A stretch of DNA of 64,000 bases from Dokdonella_A sp049583635 (GCA_049583635.1 JBAUWF010000090.1:94160-158159); one strand, 5' to 3'; shown: positions 24,979 through 33,708, numbered from the stretch's first letter. Notes: a model not told the origin generated them from the letters alone. Numbers and translations: made by a program.

Positions 24979-26376
24979 TCAGGCGCAGACGTGATCGAGC
25001 AGCGGTCCGGCAAACGCGAAAAACAGCAGCAAAACCGCCAACGCCGCGCCGCACGCGAGCCGGATCGGCGTTAACGCAATCACGCTGCTACCAGCGTCGG
25101 CTCGCCGCGTGGACACTATCGCCGCAGTGAAACTGCCCGCAAACAGACACAGGAACGGCAGCATCTGGACGACGTACCGCTCCATCACATGCAGGCCGAG
25201 AAACAACACCGCTTGGTAGCCGAGAAACAGCAATGCGAAGAGCGCCAGCGGATCGCGCCAACGCCGCCAGCAGGTCAGCCCGAACGCGGCGAGCGCCAAG
25301 GTCAGTGCGTGACTGAGCCAGGCCAGAATCGTCAGCGGTCCGGCAAGCGGACTCGCCGCATACGCGTCGATGTGCCCGGCGCTGGCCGGTCCGGGCAGCT
25401 GGGAAACCAGAGTGGTCTTGGCACTGAACAGCCGGAAATACTGGCCGCCCAGTTGCACCCGCAGGACCGGCTCGATGCCGCGCTCGGCCACTTCGGTACG
25501 CAGCTTGTCCATGTAAACCGCATTGCGCGCCTGCGGTGTCGGCCCGCTGTCGAGAAACGCCTGCAGCGCCGGTCCGTCGGCCTCGTCGATATAGTCACTG
25601 CGGCTGGTGTCGTTGAGCCCGACGTAGAGGTTGTAGATGGAACTGTCTGCAATCAACGGGCGACCGGTTTGCCGATAACCTTGCCACAGCGATGGCGCGA
25701 CGACGCAGGTGAGTGCGACCAGAAACGCCACGCTCGCCGGTACATCGCAACGCCAGCGCGCGTGCTCGCGCCGACACAGGAAGATCAGGAACAGTGGCCA
25801 GAATCCGGCCAGCAGACTCTTGAGCAGGAGTGCCGCACCGACCAGTGCGCCGGCGGCCAGCGCGCGCCAGCGCCGCCGCGCGCCCGGCAACGCGAGTAGC
25901 GCGAGTGCGCCGAGCAGGCAGACCAGATGCGGCACTTCAGGCCACAACCAGTCGGCATACGCCAGTGTGCTCGGATTGAGCACGAAGATCGTCGCGGCCA
26001 GCAATCCCGCTCGCGCGCTGTCGACGTGAGCGACCAGACGCGCAAGCAGCCAGCCGCAGACCGCCAGCAGCAGCGTCTGCACCAACTGTACGGTGAGCAC
26101 ATGCACCCCGGCGATCGCATAGATCGCCGCGAGGAAATACGCCTGTCCAGGTGGCCAGATGAAATGCGACGGCAACACCTGACCGGCGAGCATCGCGAGC
26201 GCGCGCAGATGGTAATGGCTCTCGTCACCGACCAGATGTTTGGTCGTCGGTACGTAGTAGGCCCACAACAATGCGCCATTCAGCACAAGCCAGGCGACGC
26301 CCGTTGCGAGCCATGCGCGCGCTGGCGTGGGTTGCCGTGCCGCAACGCCCAAGTGCAATTCCGCGTCGTCGTTCAC
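24979..26376 (-). CDS. GT-C type integral membrane glycosyltransferase (ArnT/PMT-like)
   Basis: A 465-residue protein with about ten to eleven transmembrane helices. The first periplasmic loop has HLVGDESHYHLRALA, the GDEx motif position used by ArnT/PMT-type enzymes with polyprenyl-phosphate sugar donors. HFIWPPGQAYFLAAIY follows. GTG 26376 gives MNDDAELHLG and lies 9 bases after the methyltransferase stop. It would modify a periplasmic or lipid-linked glycan. The neighbouring UbiA-type enzyme could make a matching donor; that link is inference from position and chemistry. Confidence 0.78.
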   Translation of the reverse strand: MNDDAELHLGVAARQPTPARAWLATGVAWLVLNGALLWAYYVPTTKHLVGDESHYHLRALAMLAGQVLPSHFIWPPGQAYFLAAIYAIAGVHVLTVQLVQTLLLAVCGWLLARLVAHVDSARAGLLAATIFVLNPSTLAYADWLWPEVPHLVCLLGALALLALPGARRRWRALAAGALVGAALLLKSLLAGFWPLFLIFLCRREHARWRCDVPASVAFLVALTCVVAPSLWQGYRQTGRPLIADSSIYNLYVGLNDTSRSDYIDEADGPALQAFLDSGPTPQARNAVYMDKLRTEVAERGIEPVLRVQLGGQYFRLFSAKTTLVSQLPGPASAGHIDAYAASPLAGPLTILAWLSHALTLALAAFGLTCWRRWRDPLALFALLFLGYQAVLFLGLHVMERYVVQMLPFLCLFAGSFTAAIVSTRRADAGSSVIALTPIRLACGAALAVLLLFFAFAGPLLDHVCA

Positions 26377-26385
26377 GCGTCGCGG

Positions 26386-27087
26386 CTACGTGTGAAACGC
26401 GATCATGCGCTGCGCGCGCGGATGCTCGAAATCACCGATGCGTTCGGCGACCAGCCCGGCATTTTTCGCGAGCGTCGCCAGTTCGCGGAATGATTGATGA
26501 AACGGATCGGCCGCGTAGTGCGTTACCTGACCGCCCGGCATCTGCGTGATCGGCGCGACGTGCGCGGGCGTCGGTGCCTCGAAGAACGTGGCATGAAAAC
26601 GGCCGCCTGGTGCGAGCACTGCCGCGACGCGCGTGAGGCAGATCTGGATATGGTTGAGGTAAAGATGGGTGAACAGTGACACCGCCAACGCGAAATCGAA
26701 GCGCTGGCCGAAGCGCCCGACATCGAAATCGGCATTGGCGATCAGATGTGCTCCGCGATCGGCGAGTCCGGCGGCGGCAAGTTCCTGCTTTCCGGCTTCG
26801 AGCAGCGACGCGTTCGCGTCGATGCCGGCGTAATGTCCGGGATCGAGATAACCGACGAAATGCACGCCGCCGCGCAAGGCACCGCAGCCGACATCGAGCA
26901 ACCGATGGTGCGGTTGCAGACCCGCGCCAATTAGAAACTCGAACTGCAAGCGACCGATGGCATCCCACAGGCCACCGACCAGTTCGCGGTGCGCGCCGCG
27001 CGCGATCGCGTCGGTGTCGAGTGCGCGCCAGTACGTGTTGACACCGCGCATTGCCGCGGCGCTCGGATCGGTCGGCCGATCGGTCAC
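26386..27087 (-). CDS. Class I SAM-dependent methyltransferase
   Basis: A 233-residue methyltransferase. The SAM site is LLDVGCGALRGGVHFVGYLD (about residues 63-82) with the acidic YAGIDAN loop. FDFALAVSLFTHLYLNHI is the usual motif IV-V region of the Methyltransf_11/25 type. The start is taken as GTG 27087 because it overlaps the lipoprotein stop as GTGA; an in-frame ATG at 27051 is an alternative and begins MRGVNTYWRALD. In this operon it may methylate a sugar of the polysaccharide or its terminus, but nothing in the sequence names the acceptor. Confidence 0.82.
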   Translation of the reverse strand: MTDRPTDPSAAAMRGVNTYWRALDTDAIARGAHRELVGGLWDAIGRLQFEFLIGAGLQPHHRLLDVGCGALRGGVHFVGYLDPGHYAGIDANASLLEAGKQELAAAGLADRGAHLIANADFDVGRFGQRFDFALAVSLFTHLYLNHIQICLTRVAAVLAPGGRFHATFFEAPTPAHVAPITQMPGGQVTHYAADPFHQSFRELATLAKNAGLVAERIGDFEHPRAQRMIAFHT

Positions 27088-27662
27088 GCAGCCCCGCCCG
27101 ACGCAGCGTTGCTGCCCGGCGGTGGCGGTGGCCCCTTCGTGGGCGTCTCGTCCGGGCTTGAGCCTGGCGCGCGGCGCTTCGCCGGCGCCCTGAAGGTCGG
27201 CGTGAACTTCTCCTGCTTGCCCGACGTGCTGATGCCTTCGACGTAATACCAGTAGGTCTTGCATGGATCGATCGCGTCGTCGCGATACTCGTATTTGTGC
27301 GTCTCGTCCGAGGTGCCCGCACCGAGGATCGGATCCTTGGTCAGTTTGGTGAAAGGGCCGTTATCGCTGTTGCCGCGGTAAACGTCGAAGCCAAAATTGT
27401 CCTGTTCACTCGCTGTGGTCCAGTGTGCGGTATTGGCGATGCGCTGATCGGCCGGCAACGCAGACTGGTCGCCGCATCGGCCCTCGGGCACGGGCGCGGC
27501 GGCCTTTGCGGCCGGCGTCGGCGTCGTGGGGGGCGTCTGGGCGGGTGGTTTCGCGGGCGCTGCGGCCGGTGCGGTCGAGTCGGGCGTGGACGGGCTGCAC
27601 GCGACCACAGCGAAGCCGATCAACGCGGCGATGGTGAACGGACGCAGGGCAATCGGACGCAT
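27084..27662 (-). CDS. Lipoprotein with FN3-like domain, unknown function
   Basis: A 192-residue lipoprotein. The signal peptide ends at a lipobox FAVVAC with the modified Cys at 22; a long Pro/Ala linker follows. Residues ~60-165 form a fibronectin-III-like unit: ANTAHWTTASEQDNFGFDVY and CKTYWYYVEGISTSGKQ. The tail is Pro/Gly-rich. The two cysteines in the mature part (RCGDQ and DPCKTY) could be a disulphide pair. It is the first gene of the polysaccharide operon and overlaps the methyltransferase as GTGA. It has no recognised role in polysaccharide export. Confidence 0.78.
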   Translation of the reverse strand: MRPIALRPFTIAALIGFAVVACSPSTPDSTAPAAAPAKPPAQTPPTTPTPAAKAAAPVPEGRCGDQSALPADQRIANTAHWTTASEQDNFGFDVYRGNSDNGPFTKLTKDPILGAGTSDETHKYEYRDDAIDPCKTYWYYVEGISTSGKQEKFTPTFRAPAKRRAPGSSPDETPTKGPPPPPGSNAASGGAA

Positions 27663-27796
27663 GGCGGGTTCCCTCGGTTGGTTGGAAGATCAGGCACACC
27701 ACTGGCGATGCGGGCGCGCGAAATCCGCGCTGCGCCGGTGCAGCCGTCGGCAACGATAGTCGCGCGCGGTCGTGGCTGGCAACCGCGGCACGTGAT

Positions 27797-29125
27797 TCAT
27801 CGGTTCGCAAGCAGTTCGGATGGTGTCACTTCGCCGGCGCCGGGCAGAGCTTCTCGCAAATCGGGGCCGGCCGATGCCGGTTCGGCAGTGTGGTGCGGTG
27901 CGGTGCCGCGTTGCGCCAGCAGCCAGCCTCCAATGAGCAGCAGCGCCGACAGCAGAAAGGCCGCGCCGGGCAGATGCGCCGGCGCGTGCCTTCCGATGAA
28001 CAGCGCGAACACCTGCGAATGCAGTCCCGGGCCGAAGATTCCGGCAAGGCTCGCGAGACAGGCGATTGCGCCCTGCAAGCGGCCCTGCTCGTGTGGATCG
28101 ACCTGCTGCGTCATGAGCGCTTGCGCCGACGGACTGGCCAAGCCCCACAGCGCAAGAAACGGAATACCGATCAGGAACACGGCCCCGTCCGGTGCGAGCC
28201 CGAAAATCGCGAAGCCGAGCGCGCCGAGCAGGAGCCCGGCCAACACCAGCTTGCGCTCGCCGAAGTGCGGCACCAGTTTGCGGACCAGAACAGCCTGTAC
28301 GGTGCCGCTGCACAAGCCGACCAGCGCGAGCGTGTAACCGACGATCTGCGGCCCCCAACCGTAACGGTAGTCGGTGTAGAGCACGTACGTCGAATTCAGC
28401 GAGTACTGCGACAACGCGATCAGGAACAACACCATCGCGAGACCGAGCATTGCCGGGTAACGCCGCAGCAAGCGCAGCGAACCCAGCGGATTGGCCCCAT
28501 GCAGATCGAAACGCGCACTGCGGCGTTCTTTCGGCAGCGATTCGGGCAGGATGAAAAGCCCGTAGCAGAAATTGACAGCCGACAGGCCGGCCGCGGCCCA
28601 GAATGGCAGTCGCACCGAGATACCGCCGAGGAGTCCGCCCAACGCGGGTCCCACGATGAAGCCGATGCCGAACGCCGCACCGAGCAGACCGAAGGCCGCA
28701 GCACGTTTTTCCTTCGGCGTCACGTCGGCGATGTAGGCATTCGCCGTGCTGAAACTTGCAGCCGATATGCCGGACACGACGCGACCGATGAACAGGAGCG
28801 GCAGTCCCTGCGCGATCGCCATGATCGCGAAATCGATACCCAGACCAAGATTCGACAGCAGGATGACCGGGCGCCGGCCGAAACGATCCGACAGCGCGCC
28901 CTGCACCGGCGAAAAAATGAACTGCATCAGCATGAACAGCGCGCCGAACAGTCCCGTCCACATCGCGGCATGCGCGATGCTGCCGCCGATCAGCTGCACG
29001 ATCAGGTGCGGCAGCACCGGAATGATGATGCCGAACGCGAGCATGTCGAGCATCACGGTGACAAATATGAAGGCGACCGCGCCGTGGCGCGGCGGCACGA
29101 CCGGATCGTTGCTTGAGACGTTCAC
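27797..29125 (-). CDS. MFS transporter, TetA-like drug exporter family
   Basis: A 442-residue protein with 12 predicted helices. The loop 2-3 motif GALSDRFGRRPVILLS and FGIIIPVLPHLI match the TCR/Tet antiporter subfamily, as does the motif C region LGAAFGIGFIVGPALGGLLG. TetA proteins exchange a Mg-tetracycline chelate for protons; homologues in environmental bacteria often export other compounds, so a resistance phenotype should not be assumed. GTG 29125 is the start. It follows folE by 23 bases on the same strand, and lies 134 bases before the polysaccharide operon. Confidence 0.88.
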   Translation of the reverse strand: MNVSSNDPVVPPRHGAVAFIFVTVMLDMLAFGIIIPVLPHLIVQLIGGSIAHAAMWTGLFGALFMLMQFIFSPVQGALSDRFGRRPVILLSNLGLGIDFAIMAIAQGLPLLFIGRVVSGISAASFSTANAYIADVTPKEKRAAAFGLLGAAFGIGFIVGPALGGLLGGISVRLPFWAAAGLSAVNFCYGLFILPESLPKERRSARFDLHGANPLGSLRLLRRYPAMLGLAMVLFLIALSQYSLNSTYVLYTDYRYGWGPQIVGYTLALVGLCSGTVQAVLVRKLVPHFGERKLVLAGLLLGALGFAIFGLAPDGAVFLIGIPFLALWGLASPSAQALMTQQVDPHEQGRLQGAIACLASLAGIFGPGLHSQVFALFIGRHAPAHLPGAAFLLSALLLIGGWLLAQRGTAPHHTAEPASAGPDLREALPGAGEVTPSELLANR

Positions 29126-29148
29126 GTGCCTGCTCGAAGACCTTGTGC

Positions 29149-29751
29149 TCAGCGATCGCCCGAGATATCGATGAAGCGCAGGAACTCCGCGCGCGTGCGC
29201 GCATCCTCACGGAAGGTGCCGAGCATCTGGCTAGTGATCATGCCGACGCGCGTCTTGTGCACACCGCGCGTGGTCATGCATTGGTGCGCGGCCTCCACGA
29301 CAACACCGACACCGCGCGGTTTGAGCACGTCGTGGATGCAATGCGCAATTTCGGCAGTCATTTTTTCCTGTACCTGAAAGCGCCGCGCAAAGCCGTCGAC
29401 CACGCGCGCCAGCTTGGAAATGCCGACCACCTTGTCGGTCGGCAGATAGCCGACGTGCGCACGGCCGATGATCGGTGCCATGTGGTGTTCGCAATGCGAT
29501 TCGAACTCGATGTCGCGCAGCACGATCACCTGATCGTAGCCGGCGACCTGCTCGAAGGTGCGGCGCAGATATTCGGCCGGATCGACCGCGTAGCCGGAAA
29601 ACCAGTCGCGATACGCGTTGACGACCCGCTTGGGCGTATCGCGCAGACCTTCGCGCGCTGGATCCTCGCCGGCCCACGCCAGCAAGGTGCGCACCGCGTC
29701 CTCTGCCGCTTCGCGCGTGATGGCTGTGGATCCTGTCGGTTTCTTCTTCAT
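29149..29751 (-). CDS. folE: GTP cyclohydrolase I
   Basis: A 200-residue enzyme converting GTP to dihydroneopterin triphosphate, the first step of folate and pterin synthesis. Family motifs include EGLRDTPKRVVNAYRDWFSG, the zinc-site SHCEHHMAPIIGRAHVGYLP (cut at its conserved core) and the second zinc Cys in HQCMTTRGV. The C-terminal GTFREDARTRAEFLRF is typical. ATG 29751 begins MKKKPTGSTA. It lies 45 bases after the RlmI-like gene. The pterin made from it could serve phenylalanine hydroxylase, encoded 2.3 kb away on the other strand. Confidence 0.96.
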   Translation of the reverse strand: MKKKPTGSTAITREAAEDAVRTLLAWAGEDPAREGLRDTPKRVVNAYRDWFSGYAVDPAEYLRRTFEQVAGYDQVIVLRDIEFESHCEHHMAPIIGRAHVGYLPTDKVVGISKLARVVDGFARRFQVQEKMTAEIAHCIHDVLKPRGVGVVVEAAHQCMTTRGVHKTRVGMITSQMLGTFREDARTRAEFLRFIDISGDR

Positions 29752-29796
29752 CGGCCGCCTTGCCTCCGCCCGCCCAAAAGGCGCCAGTGTATCGGT

Positions 29797-30981
29797 TCAG
29801 GCGACGCGGCAGAACGCAGCCTTCAGATAACGCGATTCCGGCACATGCGCGAGGAACGGGTGATCGGCGCCGGCACCGGCGACCTTCAGTACCTGGATCG
29901 TGCGGTTGGCGTAGAACGCCGAGCGCCGGAGCATGTCGAGAAACTGATCCTCGCTGACCAGACCAGTGCATGAACAGCTCAGGAAAATGCCACCTGGACG
30001 CACTGCGGCCAGCGCGAGCTTGTTCATGTCGAGATACTTCTTGAGCGCCGGGATCACCTGCTCGCGATCGCGCGTCATCCTGGCCGGGTCAAGCACGACC
30101 ACATCAAACTGTTCGTGCTGGTTGATCGCCACGTCACGCAGCCACGCAAAGATATCGGCATGGACGAAGCGCAGTTTCAAGTGGTTGAGTCGCGCGTTTT
30201 GCTCGGCCAATGCCAGCACTTGCTCATCGAGATCGACGCTGACGACCTCGCCCGCCCCGCCGATCGTCTTTGCGGTGATACCGAAACCGCCGGAATTGCA
30301 GCACAGGTCGAGCATGCGCTTGCCCGCACAGAATCCTGCAAGGCTTTTGCGATTTTCGCGATGGTCGGTAAAGAAGCCGGTCTTGTGCTTGCTGCCCGGC
30401 GCGGCGTGAAATTTCACGCCGTGCTCGTGGATCACGGTCGGCTTTGGCGTGGGTGGCGCCGAGCAGTCGAAGCTTTCCTGTTTCTGCACATGGTCTTCGG
30501 CATAGGCGTAGATCTGGCTGCCCGGGAAGTGCTCCAGCAGACAGCGCCGGATGACTTCGCGTTGGCGAAACATTCCGGCCGAAAAATATTCGATGACCAG
30601 CCTATCGGCGAAGCGGTCGACCACGAGCCCGGACAGATCATCGCCCTCTGAATGGACCAGCCGGTAAGCGTCGGTCACGGCGTCGAGCTTGAGTACGTCG
30701 CGACGCAACCCCACTGCGTTTGCGATACGCCGTGTGAAGAAGGCTTCGTCGATGGCCTCGTTTGCGTCCGAACTCAGCACGCGCAGTGCGATGCGCGAGT
30801 GGCCGTTGTAGAAACCACGGCCGGCGAAGTTGCCCGCTCGATCGACGATGTCGACGATCGAGCCGGGTCTGGGCCGGCTCGCGGGTCTTTCGACCATCTT
30901 CTGGAAGATCCACGGATGATTCGAGCGCCGTTCGATCTTGAGGCGAATGATCGGAAGGTCGACGACGACGGATCGATTCAT
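29797..30981 (-). CDS. Class I SAM-dependent rRNA methyltransferase (RlmI-like)
   Basis: A 394-residue protein with an N-terminal PUA-like domain (residues 1-70: RRSNHPWIFQKMVERP, GNFAGRGFYN) and a C-terminal Rossmann methyltransferase. Motifs: LDLCCNSGGFGITAK (SAM site), VVSVDLDEQVLALAEQNARL, DVVVLDPARM (motif IV in the DPP/DPA form) and FLSCSCTGLVS. RlmI makes m5C1962 in 23S rRNA; several RlmI paralogues exist, so the exact target is not certain. ATG 30981 is preferred over 31014 because it begins at MNRSVVVDLPIIRL. Confidence 0.88.
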   Translation of the reverse strand: MNRSVVVDLPIIRLKIERRSNHPWIFQKMVERPASRPRPGSIVDIVDRAGNFAGRGFYNGHSRIALRVLSSDANEAIDEAFFTRRIANAVGLRRDVLKLDAVTDAYRLVHSEGDDLSGLVVDRFADRLVIEYFSAGMFRQREVIRRCLLEHFPGSQIYAYAEDHVQKQESFDCSAPPTPKPTVIHEHGVKFHAAPGSKHKTGFFTDHRENRKSLAGFCAGKRMLDLCCNSGGFGITAKTIGGAGEVVSVDLDEQVLALAEQNARLNHLKLRFVHADIFAWLRDVAINQHEQFDVVVLDPARMTRDREQVIPALKKYLDMNKLALAAVRPGGIFLSCSCTGLVSEDQFLDMLRRSAFYANRTIQVLKVAGAGADHPFLAHVPESRYLKAAFCRVA

Positions 30982-31092
30982 GCGCGAATGATACGTCACC
31001 GTTGGTGCGTACATGCGTTGCCGCAGGACTGGTGCGGATCATCGTCCGTGGTTTCCCTTGTGCTCCGGTGTCGGGCTCCCCATCTGATCGGC

Positions 31093-31908
31093 ATGGACAT
31101 CGCTCCCGCAACGCCCGCACCGGGTCCGGATGCAGTCGCGCGCGATCGCGATCGCCTGCGTTACGCGGTGCTTGGAGCGATGGCGCTGCTGATCGGCATC
31201 TGGGTCGTGTGGTTCGCGGCGTGGATGCTCGGCTGGTCGCTCGATGATCTCGGCATTCAGCCGCGCACGCCGCACGGTCTGATCGGTATATTCACCGCGC
31301 CGTTCGCGCATGCCTCGTTCGAGCATCTGATGTCGAACACGCTGCCGATGGGATTGCTGACGACGTTGACGCTGTACGTCTATCCACTCGCGACGCGGCG
31401 CGCACTGCCGTTGATCTGGCTCGCATCGGGCCTCGGCGTCTGGCTGTTTGCGCGGCCGGATGTGCATGTCGGCGCCAGCGGCATCGCGAGCGGCCTGATG
31501 TTTTTCCTGTTCTTCATGGGCCTGATCCGGCGCGATCGTCTAGCGGTCGTCACCGCGCTGGTGGTGTTCTTCCTCTACGGCAGCATGGTCGCGGGCGTGT
31601 TGCCGCACGATGCCCATATCTCGTACGAGTACCATTTCTTCGGTGCGCTGGCCGGCCTCGCTGCGGCGCTCGCGTTTCATCGCCACGATCCGGAACCGCC
31701 GCGCAAGCGCTACAGCTGGGAGGACGAGGACGATCCCGCGGCGATCGACGACGAACTCGAGCCGCCGCGACCCGAGAGTGTGCCGGTGCTGTGGGACGGG
31801 CCGGGCCGCGCGCAGGACGCCGGTTCGCGGGTGGCCCCGTTTCCCGGGCCGCGCGGAGGCGATCAGCGGTCCGACGCGCATGGGCCGGATGACATTGCCC
31901 ACCGTTGA
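31093..31908 (+). CDS. Rhomboid-family intramembrane serine protease
   Basis: A 271-residue protein with about six transmembrane helices. The catalytic dyad is Ser129 in GASGIASG and His181 in YEYHFFGALAG. The conserved AHASFEHLMSN segment before TM2 is present. The C-terminal ~65 residues are acidic and proline-rich (SWEDEDDPAAIDDELEPPRP) and presumably cytoplasmic or periplasmic. Natural substrates of bacterial rhomboids are mostly unknown. ATG 31093 is chosen at the start of the family-like N-terminus; the ORF is open far upstream. It is divergent from the RlmI-like gene. Confidence 0.9.
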   Translation: MDIAPATPAPGPDAVARDRDRLRYAVLGAMALLIGIWVVWFAAWMLGWSLDDLGIQPRTPHGLIGIFTAPFAHASFEHLMSNTLPMGLLTTLTLYVYPLATRRALPLIWLASGLGVWLFARPDVHVGASGIASGLMFFLFFMGLIRRDRLAVVTALVVFFLYGSMVAGVLPHDAHISYEYHFFGALAGLAAALAFHRHDPEPPRKRYSWEDEDDPAAIDDELEPPRPESVPVLWDGPGRAQDAGSRVAPFPGPRGGDQRSDAHGPDDIAHR

Positions 31909-32014
31909 CCGCGACGCCATGAAAGGGATTGCGGCACGAGGCTGCGCGAGTTGCGTGCACTGTGGTGCGTGCCAACAGGCGATGTGGTAAACGCAGTTCG
32001 GCAAGCCTTTTTCG

Positions 32015-32035
32015 GGGGAGCGCGCTAAGCTCCCC
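32015..32035 (+). promoter_or_regulatory. Hairpin and possible -10 element in the phhA upstream region
   Basis: GGGGAGC (32015-32021) pairs exactly with GCTCCCC (32029-32035) around GCGCTAA. The centre also contains GCTAAGCT, which could be a -10 element, in which case the hairpin is DNA symmetry rather than a transcript structure. It is 31 bases before the phhA start. Confidence 0.3.
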
Positions 32036-32066
32036 GCACGAACCACCAACGCATCGGAGGTGCGCC

Positions 32067-32954
32067 ATGGGCCAACCACGCCGAGTCGAACATCAGAATA
32101 CCGACAAGGGTTATGTGCCGGTCTACACGACCGCTGTGGTCGAGCAGCCGTGGGACAGCTATGCGGAAAGCGATCACAGCACCTGGGCGGCCTTGTTCAA
32201 GCGCCAGCGCAAGGTACTCGAGGGCCGCGCCTGCGCGGAGTTTCTAGACAACCAGCAACGCTTCGGCATGACGCCCGACGCGATCCCGCGCTTCGCCGAT
32301 CTCAACGAGGTACTCGCGAACAGCACCGGTTGGGAACTGATCGGCGTCGAAGGACTCTTGCCCGAGCTCACGTTTTTCGAACACCTGGCCAACCGGCGTT
32401 TCCCGGTGACCTGGTGGCTGCGCAAACCCGAGCAGATCGACTACATCGCCGAGCCGGATCTGTTCCACGACCTGTTCGGTCATGTGCCGCTACTGCTCAA
32501 TCCGGTGTTCGCCGATTACATGCAGGCCTACGGGCGCGGCGGCGTCAAGGCGCACAGCATCGGCGCCGAGGCGCTGGTCAATCTGACGCGCCTGTATTGG
32601 TACACCGTCGAGTTCGGCCTGATCGATACACCCGATGGCCTGCGCATCTACGGCTCGGGCATCGTTTCGTCCAAGGGTGAATCGATCCATTGCCTCGAAT
32701 CGGATGCGCCGAATCGCCTTGGCTTCGATCTCGAACGCATCATGCAGACGCGCTATCGCATCGACACATTCCAGAAAACCTACTTCGTCATCGAAGGGTT
32801 CGAGCAGCTCATGGAAGCGACGCGTCCGGACTTCCGGCCGATCTACGCGAGGCTCGCCGAGCGGCCGTCGATTCCGGCCGGCGAGGTCATCGATTGCGAT
32901 CACGTGTTCCATCGCGGCAGCGGCGAAGGCTGGGCAACCGACGCTGATGCCTGA
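32067..32954 (+). CDS. phhA: Phenylalanine 4-monooxygenase
   Basis: A 295-residue iron- and tetrahydropterin-dependent enzyme converting phenylalanine to tyrosine. Iron ligands are His134 and His139 (LFHDLFGHVPLL) and Glu182 (WYTVEFGL). The family start YTTAVVEQPWDSYAESDHSTW is well conserved with bacterial PhhA. ATG 32067 has a GGAGG site 5 bases upstream. The pterin-recycling partner phhB (pterin-4a-carbinolamine dehydratase) is not next to it; the following gene is an SRPBCC protein whose start overlaps the phhA stop by 8 bp. folE is 2.3 kb away. Confidence 0.95.
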   Translation: MGQPRRVEHQNTDKGYVPVYTTAVVEQPWDSYAESDHSTWAALFKRQRKVLEGRACAEFLDNQQRFGMTPDAIPRFADLNEVLANSTGWELIGVEGLLPELTFFEHLANRRFPVTWWLRKPEQIDYIAEPDLFHDLFGHVPLLLNPVFADYMQAYGRGGVKAHSIGAEALVNLTRLYWYTVEFGLIDTPDGLRIYGSGIVSSKGESIHCLESDAPNRLGFDLERIMQTRYRIDTFQKTYFVIEGFEQLMEATRPDFRPIYARLAERPSIPAGEVIDCDHVFHRGSGEGWATDADA

Positions 32955-33708
32955 GCGTTCCACGCGAAACTGCACCGGCATCGAACCGCGCAGAACATTG
33001 GCGATCTTGCTGTCGGCCATCGGCCTGTGCGCTGCCATCGGCAACGCGCGCGGCGAAGTCCAGCGTGCGGCGGCGGATGGATTTTTCATTGCGCTGTCGG
33101 CGCCGGTCGCGGCGACTCCGGCCAAAGCCTGGGCCGGCATGGTCCAGGTCGGGCACTGGTGGAGCGATCAGCACACCTGGTCGGGTAAGGCGGCAAACCT
33201 GAGTCTCAAACCCGAGGCCGGCGGCTGTTTCTGCGAACGCTGGAAAGACGGCAGCGTCGAGCACGGGCGCGTGATCATGGTGCTCAAGGACCGGCTGCTG
33301 CGCCTCGACGCGGGGCTCGGACCGCTGCAGGAACTGGCGCTCAAAGGCATCCTGAGTTTTCAGATCATCAGCGACGATGCCGGCGCAACCCGGCTCGAAA
33401 TCGACTACCGCGTCAACGGTGCGAGTGGCAGCGCGCTCGACAGCTACGCCCCGCAGGTCGATGCGGTACTCGGCACGCAGCTTGCGCGACTGGTGCGCTA
33501 CATCGAGACCGGGAATCCGAAGGCGCCTGCCGAGGCGCCCGCGCCGAAAGCGCCTTCCGATGCCGACCGGCGCGCAGCGATCTTCGCCGCGTGGGCGAAA
33601 CAGGCCGCTGCCGATCGGGGGGCTGCTGCCCGCAAGGCGGCCACGGGTGCGCCCAAATCGCCCAAGGCGCCGCACGAGCATCACGACAACTCCGATCACG
33701 CGCCCTGA
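32947..33708 (+). CDS. Secreted SRPBCC-domain protein, unknown ligand
   Basis: A 253-residue protein with a probable signal peptide (TLAILLSAIGLCAAIGNARG, starting at about residue 17). It contains an SRPBCC-like (START/Bet v 1) fold at residues ~45-190: FIALSAPVAATPAKAWAGM, WWSDQHTWSGKAANLSL and GILSFQIISDDAGATRLEID. The C-terminal ~60 residues are Ala/Pro/Lys-rich and end HEHHDNSDHAP. ATG 32947 overlaps the phhA stop (8 bp), so it is co-translated with phhA. SRPBCC domains bind hydrophobic ligands; no ligand is evident. Confidence 0.8.
   Translation: MPERSTRNCTGIEPRRTLAILLSAIGLCAAIGNARGEVQRAAADGFFIALSAPVAATPAKAWAGMVQVGHWWSDQHTWSGKAANLSLKPEAGGCFCERWKDGSVEHGRVIMVLKDRLLRLDAGLGPLQELALKGILSFQIISDDAGATRLEIDYRVNGASGSALDSYAPQVDAVLGTQLARLVRYIETGNPKAPAEAPAPKAPSDADRRAAIFAAWAKQAAADRGAAARKAATGAPKSPKAPHEHHDNSDHAP

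Noticed and set aside
32001..32035. T-run followed by a hairpin as a rho-independent terminator after the rhomboid gene
   Set aside because: The T-run (TTTTT) precedes the hairpin on the plus strand, the wrong order; on the minus strand it reads as A-run.
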